Assembly (NCBI GenBank): GCA_947652115.1
Contig: OX393569.1
Coordinates: 1,265,315-1,329,314 of the forward strand
Length of the DNA stretch: 64,000 bases
DNA from: Blastomussa wellsi
Taxonomy: Eukaryota > Cnidaria > Anthozoa > Scleractinia > Plerogyridae
Direction of reading: 5' to 3'
The position numbers and the translations under genes were made by a program. Under the pieces are notes generated by a model. That model saw only the letters and a program-made list of their open reading frames with translations. It had not been told where the DNA came from and did not search any database. Positions 1 to 10,797 of this stretch are shown here, piece after piece (the stretch's first letter is position 1; every line of letters begins with the position of its first letter).

Positions 1-135
1 GATGCCGTTTTTAATTATTCTTATTTAGTTCAGAGAAATAATGAAGAACCAGCAAAAATACGGAGCTCCGCTTTTAGGCTTGGCTAAATCTATATATTAG
101 TTATCTTCTGTATAATATTTCTCACCCACTTGTAG

Positions 136-3100
136 ATATGGACTTATAATTTCAAATAAAAAGGCAGCAAACAAACCTGTGAAGAAACTGGCAGTCTTTG
201 GTGGTGATTCCAGTGATGATGAGGTATATGTAATGTTATTTTTAGTATCACATGTAAAATACTACCAGAACTCTTCAAAAGAAGCATGCAAAATTTCATG
301 CAAATTCAAATTTCAATTTCAACCCAGCCTGAAAATTAAACTGACTTCATGTAACTGCAAACACCTTTATTGAGAAGATTTGTTATGGAAACTGAGCTGG
401 CCTGTAGAAATTGTAGTGTTTCTAACCGGGCTTAAACTCATCGCCAGTAGATGAGCTTGGGAGCTGGTGCCTTAAAGATTGGTGGAGCCGGGCAACAACT
501 AGCTCAGACAAGGAGGTAACCATGGCAACCCTGCGAGCGGTCACCACCAAGGCACCGTCACACTGACTGACTCAGTGGAATACTTACCAACCAATACTTA
601 CCTAACCCATCCAAACTTGAGGGAGGGTGGAGTGGGCACAAATGGCTTCAGAATGCACTGCAAGCAAGCTAAGTGCGGCGAAATATCTACGCGAATTGTG
701 CAAGCAAGCAAAAGCACCAAAATCACGAGGTGCCCAAGCTTAACACGTAGTCGCACCAGGCCACCTGCGACAAATGTCCGCTGACCTAACTTGTCGTGAG
801 GTTAACTTTGCCTAAATGTTATTTAGCCACATTAAAATTCCCCATGTAATCAGGACCGTATGGATGTATCATTAGAAATGTGAAGGGGGTGGGGGTCCAA
901 AAACAAAAAAAAATGTCCTGCCAAGCAAAAATTTCTGAAAAAAACTTCTGCATTGCAATCCGGCAACCAAAAATATAACCTGCATGGTTTGCAACAATGT
1001 ACACTTCTGCTGGTTGGGAAAAAAATAACATACCTTTCCAGATAGTCCTGCCCCCTTGTACATGCATTTATACCTGTTACTAATAATTTTAATTGTGCGC
1101 CACAAGTGATTCGTTTTTGTCATTACTGTGGTTACCTTTGCTAAGGCATCTGCTCACAAAGAAGTGAATCTGTCTCTGATTGAAGAAGCACAAAAGAAGA
1201 GGCAGATGAAACAGGTAATTAACCTTATCTAGGGTTCTCATTAGAAAGTGAGATATGGGTATCATTACCATGATACATTAGAGTTACTGTCAGTTCCTGA
1301 CTCCTTTTAAAATAGACATGAGAAATTCAATTAGTGTTCTTTTTTTACCCTGGGTATTCTCCTATAGCTAGCCTTGGCCTATCACTTCAAAACTTAAGCT
1401 GACTTCCGCAGAACATTCGAGCAATAATGGCAAAAATAAAGTTACCAAAAAAATCTCATAGCATGGTAATATTTTAACTAAAGGTAAGAAGATCTTATCA
1501 AGACTTAAGCTCTCAAGCTGACCCCGCGAAAGAAAATTGAACTTGAAGTTATCCATATTTCAATTAAAAGGGACCTTTCACGTTAGTCGAAAACACAATA
1601 GCACACACTTTGAGCATTCTTACGAGGTTTGACATTAAATTTCTCGAGAATGCGTGGGCATTTGATCGCAGGGTCACGTAAAGAAGTGAATTACAGTGAG
1701 GCGTTTTAAATTGTATTCAAAAAGTTACAGTGTTTTGAGTAGATATTTAGTAAATAATTTTTGCACTTATTGTTCCAACTTTGAGCAGAATCCATCTTAA
1801 GAAGTGGGCAGACATCATATTCTACTGACAATGAAACAATGAAGAAGTTGATAAAAGATGAAATGATCAATTATGGCACGAGTGCAGTAATTATGATATT
1901 AGTAAATTTTTAGCCTGGAGATGAAAATAATGATCGATGATGACACACCCGTGTGATAATTGATTTTTTAATATTCATCATTTATTCACTGAGCTGAAAA
2001 TTTACCATCTGTCATAATTACAACAATAATAAAGTTCTTGTCATATCTCAAAGAGAGAAAAACCATGTCCCTCTGTCGACTATTTATTAACAGTTTGCAC
2101 TATCCTAATTACATGCTTCAAAATTTAAACCAATTAAATTTTTGTAGCCCAAACAATGACCTAGTCCTTATCCAAACTCCAATATGCCATATTTTGAAGA
2201 GCTGTACTTGACTACATTCTACATAGTCATGGTGGGAGACAGAGTGGCCTAATGGTTAACAGACTCAATTCTAGATTGAGCTGTCCAGATTAATTTTGGG
2301 CCCGGGCCAGGCTTGGGTCACTGCATTGTGGTTTTCGGCAAAACGCTTGACTATTACGGTGCTTCTCCACACCCAGGTGTAGAAATGAGTATCAGTGGAC
2401 TTGTATTGCATCCAGGGAGCTTGAGCGGCCGCTGAAATACTCCTGTGTGAACTGTGATATGTTCTGGCCAAACAGGCCACAAGATCCAAATACAGCCCTT
2501 GCCTTAATTGTATGCATACTTCCTCAACACAGGGTCTTCGGTATAATTATATCTATATTGTACACAGACGCAGATTGAAATTCAGAAAGCTTTGAAGGAT
2601 GACCCAACTGTATATGAGTATGATGCAGTATATGATGAAATTGAAGAGAAAAAGAAGGCTGCAAATGCAAAAGTTCCAGAGAAGGAAAGAAAGGTACTTG
2701 TTAAGACAGTAATATTAAGATTTAGTCAAGCAGAAATGTGGAGCTTCGCCTATGCATGCCTTTTTGCACAAGAAGTTCATCTGTAATGCCTAATAAACAG
2801 AATTCTTTTTTGCCTTGTTTTAAACTTAGCCTAAGTACATTGCGGGCCTATTGAAGTCAGCTGCTGCAAGGAAGAGGGATTTTGAGCGAACAGTGGAAAG
2901 ACAAGTACAGAAGGAAAGAGAGAAAGAACAAGGAGAATTTGATGATAAAGAAGCTTTCGTCACAGAGGCGTATCCTTTGAAATTTGAATTCTTTTTAGAA
3001 TTAACTCTGTTGGATCAACTGATTCAGGTTTGAGCCTTGATTGTGTTGTGTTCTTGGGCTGATACACGGGTATATCCAATACAGTTAAACTTGCAGTGCT

Positions 3101-4262
3101 TTTGACCAGCAGAAACACAAACTGAATAGTAGAACAAATTGATGGGACAACCTGATGCAATGTTTGAGTTCTTGGGGGAAGGGAGGGAAGGGCTATGAGT
3201 ACTGAATTCCTTTCAGAGGGGTATCTGTGAGTGTTCCTTTGCCTTAACCGATGTTAAACCAGATTCCGCAAGAAAATGCAAGAACAGGCTGAGGAGGAAG
3301 AGCGGCTCAAACGTCAAGATGCCATTGATGGTGTATATTTTGTTCAGTTTTTCACTGTAAACTTAAAATAGAATCCTGCCAATGTCACGCTTTGCATGAC
3401 GCTAGAAGCATTGCCTGACGACTTGAGTAACGACTGCGAAGGAGGCTCCAGTGAAGATTGATTGATTTTTTTGTTTTTCTTTTCAGCTGCCAATGACGTG
3501 ACGAAGCAGAAGGACTTGAGTTTGTTTTATCGAAATCTTTTGGACCGAAATGTTTCGTTGGGCGGGTCATTCACCGGCGACAATGCAACGAAGGCGGATG
3601 AGCCAAAGAAGGAAGACAGCAGCAATGAAACCGAACTTAAGAACAAGAAGGCATCTGCAGAAAACCTAGACGAAAGAAAACACGAAAAACATAGAAATAA
3701 GGACGAGGACAGACACTCGAGAGGTGACGAAGATGTACGAAGACACCCGAAGAGTTCTGTTCGGCATTCGAGACATCACGATCACAGCAATCGGAAACGA
3801 AGAGACAGCGAAAGTGACAAAGAACACCAAAACCGTTCGCGGGGTTCTCCCGAGGAACGGAGGCGACTAAGTAGTAGGGACCGCGAGGATCAAGAAAAGC
3901 GTGGACATTCGGGTCACTCCACGAGACAACGATCAAGCCGCGATGATCGTTGGTCCTCGGAAACTTCCGAGCGAGGTCGAACAAGCCACGACGATCAACA
4001 AGACAGAGATCGGAAACGCGATCATCGGGGAGATCGCGACGTAGTGACGGTTTCCCCAGAAAAGGATAAAGGCGAAACTACAGAGGTTGTAGGAGAAAGT
4101 AAAGTAGTTAAAGAAACGCCAAGCGAGGAAGCTGTTAGTAAATTTGCCAAACGCAGCACTGGGGAAACTGTTTTGTCGGCCAAGGAGCGCTACCTCGCGC
4201 GGAAACGCGCTCGCGATGCCGCCAAAGATGTAAAACGCAACGATGACGACAGCGACAATTAA
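136..4262 (+). CDS. NSRP1: Nuclear speckle splicing regulatory protein 1 (CCDC55), 5' end outside window
   Basis: Six coding exons are readable: 136-223, 1146-1214, 2568-2693, 2830-2969, 3263-3330 and 3487-4262 (stop TAA). Reading phase is kept at every junction. The first visible exon starts inside a codon and reads YGLIISNKK, matching residues just after the N-terminus of vertebrate NSRP1, so the start exon lies to the left. Family landmarks in order are an acidic GGDSSDDE patch, TVYEYDAVYDEI, GEFDDKEAFVTEA, an EEEE coiled segment, DVTKQKDLSLFYRNLL, a long Arg/Ser/Asp/His-rich disordered region, and the diagnostic C-terminus EAVSKFAKR with SAKERYLARKRA. About 421 residues are present, shorter than the human protein because the RS/RD-like middle is shorter. 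Known role of the family: nuclear-speckle protein that influences splice-site choice. Identity is very secure; function in this organism is inferred from orthology. Confidence 0.95.
2237..2490 (+). repeat. tRNA-derived SINE, family A (intron of NSRP1)
   Basis: A tRNA-like head with an A-box-like segment (AGTGGCCTAATGGTTA) is followed by the body shared by the other family A copies here: 'cattgtg..ttcggcaaaacgctt', 'ctccacacccaggtgta', 'ggccaaacaggccac'. The other copies are near 9385, 30400, 33300, 34745, 36480, 37300, 50128 and 61235. It is diverged and probably old. Confidence 0.6.
2970..3262 (+). other. NSRP1: Probable U12-type (minor spliceosome) GT-AG intron in NSRP1
   Basis: The intron between the GEFDDKEAFVTEA exon and the RKKMQEQAEEEE exon starts GTATCCTTT, a perfect match to the U12 5' splice-site consensus. 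It carries CCTTAAC at 3242-3248, matching the U12 branch site, with the branch adenosine about 15 nt before the AG at 3261-3262. There is no long polypyrimidine tract. The GC|A codon split gives an uninterrupted NSRP1 reading frame. All other introns of this gene have U2-type sites. Confidence 0.85.
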
Positions 4263-4599
4263 ATATCTTCTTTATGTAGCAGTACATCGCTCAATTGATC
4301 CCTCGCCGGAGTACAACGTTCAGCCACTTTTCTCACTTTGTCCATCGAGCGTGAAGTGAAAAAATTAGCCCTATGCAAAAATGGCTGCCACTCCTTCTGC
4401 TGTCTGGCTAAGTTTATTAAGATTCTAATTGCGACACTTGAATACTAATGGTATAATATACTACTATAACAAGTAGTTGTGAATGATTTAACTATTTGTA
4501 TGGAAAAGCCACCCTGGCCTACGTAGCCTTGTTTTCTTCTTTTTTGGTAATTTCCATCTCCCTATAACTTCCTATTAGATAGGAATATAGCTTTAAAAC

Positions 4600-4833
4600 T
4601 CCATACACCGATTTATTCTGACCTCTTGAATAATGTTTCTCCCAGGGTCCAGCGAGACTACAAAATCGAGAGCGTCTCGCCGCCTCAAGCCACTTCTGCA
4701 CTCGCACTTCACGATCGACGAACTGTTCGCTCCGACGAAGGGCTAACGCTCGAAACGTCAGCTCTTGAATCTCTTTACGGTGGCCAATTCACATTATCAA
4801 CCCAGTTGATAAAACCAAATTATATTGTTATAC

Positions 4834-4868
<35 letters not shown>

Positions 4869-4880
4869 ATTACCCCCTGT
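4600..4880 (+). repeat. Dispersed retroelement fragment with GAAGGGCTAACGCTCGAAACG motif region
   Basis: Positions 4731-4765 read as the 'GACGAAGGGCTAACGCTCGA / AACGTCAGC' motif, followed by 'ttacggtggccaattc' and 'atcaacccagttgataaaacc'. I recall this block as a very common dispersed repeat in cnidarian genomes, resembling the 3' motif of Penelope-like elements. Class assignment is tentative. The local open frame (79 codons) shows no recognisable domain. Confidence 0.45.
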
Positions 4881-5004
4881 AAGAATAATAGGGACTGCTC
4901 GTAGTTTATCGCTGGAGATTTGGCCAGAAAAATCCCCAACCTGTTCCCTGGTTCTTCGCGTAGCTCCCTGAGATCCGTGTAATGCTGATGACACGAAATA
5001 CAGA

Positions 5005-5130
5005 TGTGTTATTTGTGCTTATGTCGTTACGCTTATGTCATTATGTTCCTACTATGCCGTTATGTAGTGTTCGCACTGGCGACAAAACCAAAGTAATTAC
5101 TTTTGCTAATCACAAGGAACGTTTCGTAAA
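5005..5130. repeat. Partial copy of the 'cattatgtcgttatg' MITE
   Basis: This stretch repeats 'cttatgtcgttacg', 'cttatgtcattatgttcc' and 'cactggcgacaaaa'. It is clearly related to the complete inverted-repeat element at 42557-42768. No opposite terminal repeat is seen, so it is a truncated or diverged copy. Confidence 0.5.
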
Positions 5131-5204
5131 GGGCCGATGCCATTTTTTCGACACTTAGAATTTTTTTGGTTATCATCGAATTTTTTCCCCACAAAAAAGA
5201 AAGA

Positions 5205-5300
5205 AAAATTGTTCGTCAGTGACCAGAATCGAACCCTGAACCTTAACACGCCATGCGCCAACATCCCTATTTTGCCATAACCGCTCTAAAACGTTACCTT
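5205..5300 (-). repeat. tRNA-like SINE fragment
   Basis: On the minus strand a good B box (GGTTCGATTC) stands about 60 nt after 'agagcggttatggcaaaata' and is followed by a T-rich tail. A functional tRNA is not supported: the A box is poor and no acceptor stem pairs. It is best read as the head of a tRNA-derived SINE. Confidence 0.5.
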
Positions 5301-5523
5301 GAAGTCTGTTATAATTATACATTTGTGTGACCTTGGCTATGTGAACCAGTGCTTATTCATTTAGCTTAAGAAAAGCGTGCTCGATGAACTGTGAGACTTC
5401 TTTGTTATTGTACTTGTCACCCAATATACACGAAAAGTGATAAAAGTGTGAACTGGAAAACGATTCCGATTTTGTGTTGGTTTGATCAAGAAAACAAAAA
5501 AGTACCAGTCACGTGGTAAAAAA

Positions 5524-5612
5524 TAACACCTTGCTGGTGGGCAAGGTACGCGCTGGGAAACAAGCGACCTCGTGTCCCTGCGCGTAGCTTGCCCACAAGC
5601 AAGGTGTTAGTT
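5524..5612. repeat. Fold-back repeat
   Basis: 'taacaccttgctggtgggca' with 'aggtacgcgc' at 5524-5553 pairs with 'gcgcgtagcttgcccacaag' with 'caaggtgtta' at 5579-5608. The arms are about 30 nt and the spacer about 25 nt. It resembles a very short MITE; no target-site duplication is obvious. Confidence 0.6.
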
Positions 5613-5699
5613 TGAGCCATGCAAATGGGCGATTAAGTACGACTGCCAAATTTTTATGGCCCGTTGGATACCGTATTAACGCGGTTCCACCGTATTTCA

Positions 5700-5800
5700 T
5701 ACAAGATTACATTTGCAACTTTTCACTACCGGCAGTAACACTGATTTTTAACCTCGGGGAACGCTTTGAATCTCACTGGCAATACTTTATGCCTAAATTC
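5700..5800 (-). pseudogene. Decayed fragment of the last SRR exon
   Basis: On the minus strand the 43 bases ending near 5750 match the SRR last-exon segment encoding VLSERFKALPELKN at about 79% by my own count. The relic reads VLPVRFKAFPEVKN before stops and small indels break it. Weaker similarity continues toward the GGNVDL region. It sits 0.55 kb downstream of SRR in the same orientation, so a degenerate tandem duplicate of the 3' end is the simplest reading. No other SRR exon was found nearby. Confidence 0.5.
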
Positions 5801-6045
5801 ATCTTTTGGGAATTGGAAGCTGTCTCGGAAAATTTGCCCCAATCTAGGCAGTTCGTTTTGGATCAACTCAGTTTTGTGTTGCAAAGATATTTGAAATATC
5901 AAGTTTGGTTCTTGTGTTTGCTTTTGTTTCTCTCCCGTTATGTAGCGTTTTCATTAAACTTGAAACTAAACTATCTCTGAGTTCTTTTTAACAAACTTGC
6001 AAGGACAACTTCTCGAAACTTCGATTAAAAAAGGATAATTTCTAT

Positions 6046-6051
6046 TTTATT
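6046..6051 (-). terminator. Candidate SRR polyadenylation signal (AATAAA)
   Basis: AATAAA on the minus strand, about 300 nt past the SRR stop codon. Position is plausible; usage is unproven. Confidence 0.4.
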
Positions 6052-6346
6052 TAGGACTCGTGATTATCTTGACTTCATTCAGCTAAACTTTGTCTATCAT
6101 TGTCACAGCTATCAAGACAAAACTAATGTTTGTAAGACTGTTCCAAAAAATGAGAGGTATTAAATACTGTGTACTGTTCAGTAAATAAGAATTTCTGGAA
6201 GGCATGGGAGAAAATAGGAAGTAGGTAAAAAAACTTTGTTACATATATAAATGGCCTGTATTTTATGTAATATTTTTGTCTGACAAAAGTTTGAAAGGTT
6301 CCTTTGTTCATTCTAGTTCATCACTGAACATTATAATGAACATTTA

Positions 6347-9300
6347 CTATTTTTTCCAGGGGAGATTATCTAGGTCTACGTTTCCACCACACAATACGAC
6401 AGCAACGTTCTTAAGCTCAGGGAGTGCTTTGAATCTCTCTGACAATACCGCTGCGACCCCAACAGCTGCAGAAGGCTCAATTAATAACTTCATTCGTTCC
6501 CAGACCACCCTCATTGCGGATATAATTTCTTCTTCTGTAACAGTTATGACGTCAGTTACATTCTCTCTTATGATTGGCCAAGTAATGTGGCCTACACTTG
6601 TCCTTAATCCATCAGCTATAGTGCTGGGAGGCCCTGTTTAGAAGAAATACAGTTGCCATTAATTCTTCCAAATAAAATAAAATTTTTGATTCCTCAAGAA
6701 AGAATTTTAATAACTTTTACAGTACCTTTCTTTATCCTGGTGCACAGTTTAAGGGTATTTGCAAATTAAATCCTTTCTTTTTTTGAGGGGGGGGGGACTA
6801 GTATGTTGAACTAGTATTCGACCCAGGCAGAGGTAGAAATAGTCCCAGCTGCTTCATTCTATGGAAGCAGGAGATAAGTGCCAGCCTTTTGGCCACAAAG
6901 CTTGAATGTAAACTTAATCTTTTTAACTTTTAACCTCAGTTGTTAACGCACTTACCTGGTAATGGAATCCTCTCTTTTGCAGCAAATGATTTTGCACAGT
7001 CGTCAGCATTAAGAGGTTCAGCAGCATAAATCTTGATATCAGGCTTCAGTGCTTTGGCTGTAATACATATTCCACTGAGCATGCCACCACCACCAATTGG
7101 AACTACAATTGCATCCAAGCTTGGGACCTGCAGCAAGAAATGAATTATGTACACTGTTCATAGAATGTGTTAAAGAGAGCAAGTTCCTTACCCTTGCCAC
7201 CACCACCTTTTTCACACATCGACATCAAAACTCTTACAGCGTGGACACTCAAACCACTTTAAAGTATTGTTTTGCACTTGTATCAGACCACTACAGCTGG
7301 GAAATATGAGGATTTATTTCTACACTCCTTCTGCCTTGAAATATATAGTCAAACTGAAAGAAACAGTTTACAATTACTTTGAGGCTCTGTGTCGTAATTG
7401 TCCTTGAACTAATACAAACTGAAAATATGTTCTAATTCTTCTTACAATTCTTGTAATCCTTTCCCGTTCGTAAACCTTGCATTTGGGTTATAATTCTTTC
7501 TGTACGAACTTAGCGTCTCTTAAGAAAATAGCATCTCTTCTGCGAGATTCAAACCACATGATCCCTTTTACAGAGGTATGCCCCAAGGGACGTTACATAA
7601 TCACACAAGGACATAGATATTTTCATGTTAATGCAAAACTAGCCAATCACAGCTGTGAGTCAATGCAATGGCCGCGACATTTTTCTGCTTTTTTTCCTCA
7701 TTCTTTTCAGAGCTGTACATGGGACAATGAAAAAACAGAAAAAAAGAAGAAAAAAGTCTGTGCCAATTCTTTGGTTCACGGATGTGATTGGTTAGTTCTG
7801 GAAAAATATAAAAAATAACTACAAAATAAGTGAAAATAAAGCCTTGGTGTTCATGGTTCGAGAGTCCGTGCTGTCATTTAATACATAAGTCAAATATACA
7901 CCTAGAACCAACATCAATGGTCTTAGAGGTATAAACAAGTTGCAATTACCGCGTGTAAATACCACATCTTTCGGGAAAAAAATCCTTCAGATTTCTTGTG
8001 CCTAAAATATGGAATGTGTTAAACAATGATCTTAGAACTACTACTAAAACAACCCATTTTAGAAACAATTGCCTTGCCTTTGTAACTAGCTAGATTAATT
8101 TCTCTCAATTTTTAGCATGTATATATTGTTTACAATTGCTTTTTCTTTCTTTCTCTTTTTTTTTCGTTTTTTTTTTTGGAATTGTACATACATGCATATT
8201 TTTACTGTATTTATTTCTCGGAGATATTAGCGCTTATGCACTACTCTTCAATCCCAGTTCAAATAAAGCTTACTACTACTACTACTAATCAAACAGTGTA
8301 CAAAATAGCCAGACCTGTTCCAGCAGTTCCAGGCCAATAGTACCCTGACCAGCTATAATGTGAGGGTGATCGAATGGAGGAATAAGATGTGATTTGCTTG
8401 TCTCCTTTAAGATTTTCTGAGCAGTTGACTCTCTATCCTGAAATAAAACCCATCACATTCCGTGAAGCCATTTTATAGACAAAACTTTGCTGATGCCAGT
8501 ATTTATATTTGTGGTTTAAATTTGCCTCATTTAAAATTTTTAAAACTAGCAGTCAGTTTGATTTTTATTTTCCTTTGTTTTATAGATTAGAAAAATGCAT
8601 TTGAAACAACGAAAAAGAAAAATTTATAGCTGGTTTGAAAAATACTTCACTTAAAGGCATCATGCTACAAGATATATATATATATATGTTAAGCACTTGT
8701 GTGATTATACAGCATGAAGCAGTTGTTGGCTTTCAAAAACTGCAAAATTGCTTTTAATTTACTTTAAAAGACTCTGAGGAAGGATAAAAACAGAAGTCTC
8801 CATCAGTGGCTTCAAAAATATGCAGGAAGATATTAGTCCCTGGACATTACCTGGTCCTCAAAGCTCAGAAGAGATAATATAATTATGCTTGCAGTCAAAT
8901 ATCATGCATATTCAGTACTGTTATTTATATTACAGTGTGGAAGATTTTACATGACTATAATGTATCAAAATAATTAACGTACATAGTTGTACCTCGGCTG
9001 ACATACCGCAGTCAACAATAGTTGCTCCATAGCCTCGAACAGCAGCCTTCTTAACTACTGGTGCATTTCTAGGCATGGCAATGAATGCCTGCAATCCAGT
9101 GACTTTTGCTGAGAGTGCAATAGCTTGGGCATGGTTGCCACTACTGTGAGTAACAAGTACAGGCTTCTCATCACCAGGCAGGGAGCTTAACAACTGAAGA
9201 ACAGCATTCATTGCTCCTCTGATCTGGAAAAATGCCGTAACCTCAATAAATCAAAGTACCATGTAGTGGTGTCCATGTTCTATCAGTAGAGGAGAACATG

Positions 9301-10104
9301 CATTTGGTGCCAAGAATAAACATAATTTAAGCCTTTGGTAGAGTGTGATGTGATTGACTGAATATTCTGTTTTCTGATATTAGAGGTTTGGTGGCTGGGC
9401 TCCACTTGAGCATGACTGGAGTCATGATTGCATTGTGTTTCTGGGCAAAACACTTCATCCCCACAATACCCCTTTCCAGGGCCACCTGTCCCATGTGTAT
9501 AAATGGGTACTGGTGAATGGGGGGGGGGGGGGGTAACTCTGCGATGGACTAGCCCACAATTCAGGGGGAGTAGAAATACTCGTAGTCCTTTCATGCTAAA
9601 CACTGGCCTGATGGGCCACTAGGCTCAAAAGCAGACTTAACCTGTTATGTATACCATTAGACTAAGTTAGAGTGAGGTATAAATGAGGCCCTGTTAGGGT
9701 AAATTCCGACAGGCGACACGGCTCTGAAACGGCGACATGAAGGAGCTGAAATGACGACGAACGACAAGCCGCTCATACGAAATTAAGACATCGACATGTG
9801 AACCTTCCGAAATTGCGATGTGGAAAGGTTTGAAATTCAGACGGGGGACATAAAGACCCCCCCCCCCCCCTCCTAACAGGGCCTCATAAATCAAACATTC
9901 AAATAATCTTTACAGTACACCTATGTGTACCTTAAAAGCTCCAATCTTTTGAAAGATTTCACATTTGAAATGAAGTGCTCTTCCTGCCATACTGTCAAGC
10001 GTTGAAGACGTCATCACAGGTGTTCTGTGTATGTGTGGCTCAATCCTTTTAGCAGCATCTCGAATATCTTTAATGCTAATTTCAACAGCTGTGTTTGAAG
10101 CCAT
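6347..10104 (-). CDS. SRR: Serine racemase (PLP-dependent, fold type II)
   Basis: Five exons on the minus strand: 9931-10104 (ATG at 10104), 8993-9223, 8315-8437, 6956-7127 and 6347-6633 (stop TAG). All have GT-AG sites and consistent phases, giving 328 aa against 340 in human. Landmarks: FQKIGAFK|IRGA with the PLP Schiff-base lysine K58; THSSGNHAQA with the re-face serine S86; the phosphate-binding GGGGM loop at about 188-192; YAAEPLNADD with metal ligands E213 and D219 equivalent to human E210 and D216; and VVLCGGNVDL near the end. The family interconverts L- and D-serine and also eliminates water from serine to give pyruvate. The loop before IIAGQGT (PPFDHPH) lacks the triple serine reported for aspartate racemases derived from this family, favouring serine as substrate. 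Oddity: the residue contacting the PLP ring nitrogen, Ser313 in human, is Cys315 here. A threonine/serine dehydratase role cannot be excluded from sequence. Confidence 0.93.
7830..8290 (+). mobile_element. 5'-truncated LINE (non-LTR retrotransposon) 3' end
   Basis: Located in SRR intron 3, opposite to the gene. Translation around 7960-8095 gives, with one frameshift, the typical C-terminus of LINE reverse transcriptases: a QLPRVNTTSFGKKIL-like stretch, then PKIWNVLNNDLRTTTKTTHF and LAFVTS-stop. A 3' UTR follows, ending in 'aataaagcttactactacta', i.e. a LINE tail with a simple repeat. It is inactive (truncated and frameshifted). Confidence 0.7.
9385..9640 (+). repeat. SINE family A copy in SRR intron 1
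   Basis: Carries the family body: 'gcattgtgtttctgggcaaa', 'tgtataaatgggtactgg', a run of G, 'gcgatggactagc', 'gtagaaatactcgtagtc', and 'ggcctgatgggccactaggc' close to the 3' end. This is one of the better preserved copies and helps define the family. Confidence 0.7.
9685..9885. mobile_element. MITE with 14-bp terminal inverted repeats and 6-bp TSD
   Basis: The termini GAGGCCCTGTTAGG and CCTAACAGGGCCTC are perfect inverted repeats, flanked by ATAAAT at 9679-9684 and again at 9886-9891. The 201-bp interior has a C homopolymer near the right end and no coding capacity. A partial reverse-oriented relative lies at about 24590-24700. It is located in SRR intron 1. Confidence 0.85.
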
Positions 10105-10797
10105 TCTGTGAAGTTCAAAGCCAAGTGATTGCAATTGCCTTAATTCGCCTATAGCCGCACCCCCCTCCCCCCTACTCCCCCCCCCCCCCCCGCAGGATTT
10201 ACATTGATAGGTCCATTCAGTCATTCCACCGAATACAGCGAATAGGTCACCCGAAAGAGGAAGCTACAGTTTTGTATTTTGGGGTGCTTGCAAATGTTGA
10301 GGAATTTTGGAAGGTTTAAAACAGAAGAGGAATGACCTGTAACTGAACTACAATTATTCTGGTTGAAAGAACAACACTCCACAAAGGATGCAAAGATTTG
10401 ACTGACGCCCCACTTTCCGGCTTGAATTGGAACTGATTGGAAGCGATCGATCCCACTACAACTTGTTCTCCTCATACCTGTTTACTCAAAAAGAATCTGC
10501 CTATTGCTACCTGCTCAAATCTTGTAATAACCCCTTTCTGAAGAACACGTTTTTTGTCGCCTGGCGTGATAACATCACCAACTCTTTGCTACAGAGTAGA
10601 AATGAGTACTGTTATATACAGTATCGTTTGTAATATTGAATAACCGCTGGCATGAATCGCTTGAAAGCGAGGCTCATCGGAGCCGCATGCTTTCAAAATG
10701 GCGACCACCAGATGGCACAGCTGTATACAAGAAAGCGAAAACGAGTTAGAAATCAGCTGAAAACAGTCCGATCGCGTTCATTATTTAAATAAATAAG
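10105..10797. promoter_or_regulatory. Divergent SRR / RNF20 intergenic promoter region
   Basis: The two start codons are 693 bp apart and point away from each other, so both promoters and 5' UTRs lie here. The SRR side holds C-rich runs at 10158-10192. The RNF20 side holds 'caaaatggcgaccaccagat' near 10694, which resembles a YY1-type AAAATGGCG element. No TATA box is evident for either gene. Shared regulation is an inference from spacing only. Confidence 0.5.

Noticed and set aside
560..800. Dispersed repeat shared with 12560-12680
   Set aside because: Only 'ggttaactttgcc' and loose similarity are shared; not enough to define a family.
3637..3984. 115-codon antisense frame
   Set aside because: Shadow of the Arg/Asp-rich NSRP1 exon.
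10690..10715. CTCF-like CCACCAGATGGC site in the SRR/RNF20 promoter
   Set aside because: As far as I know CTCF is absent from cnidarians, and a 12-bp match is expected by chance.
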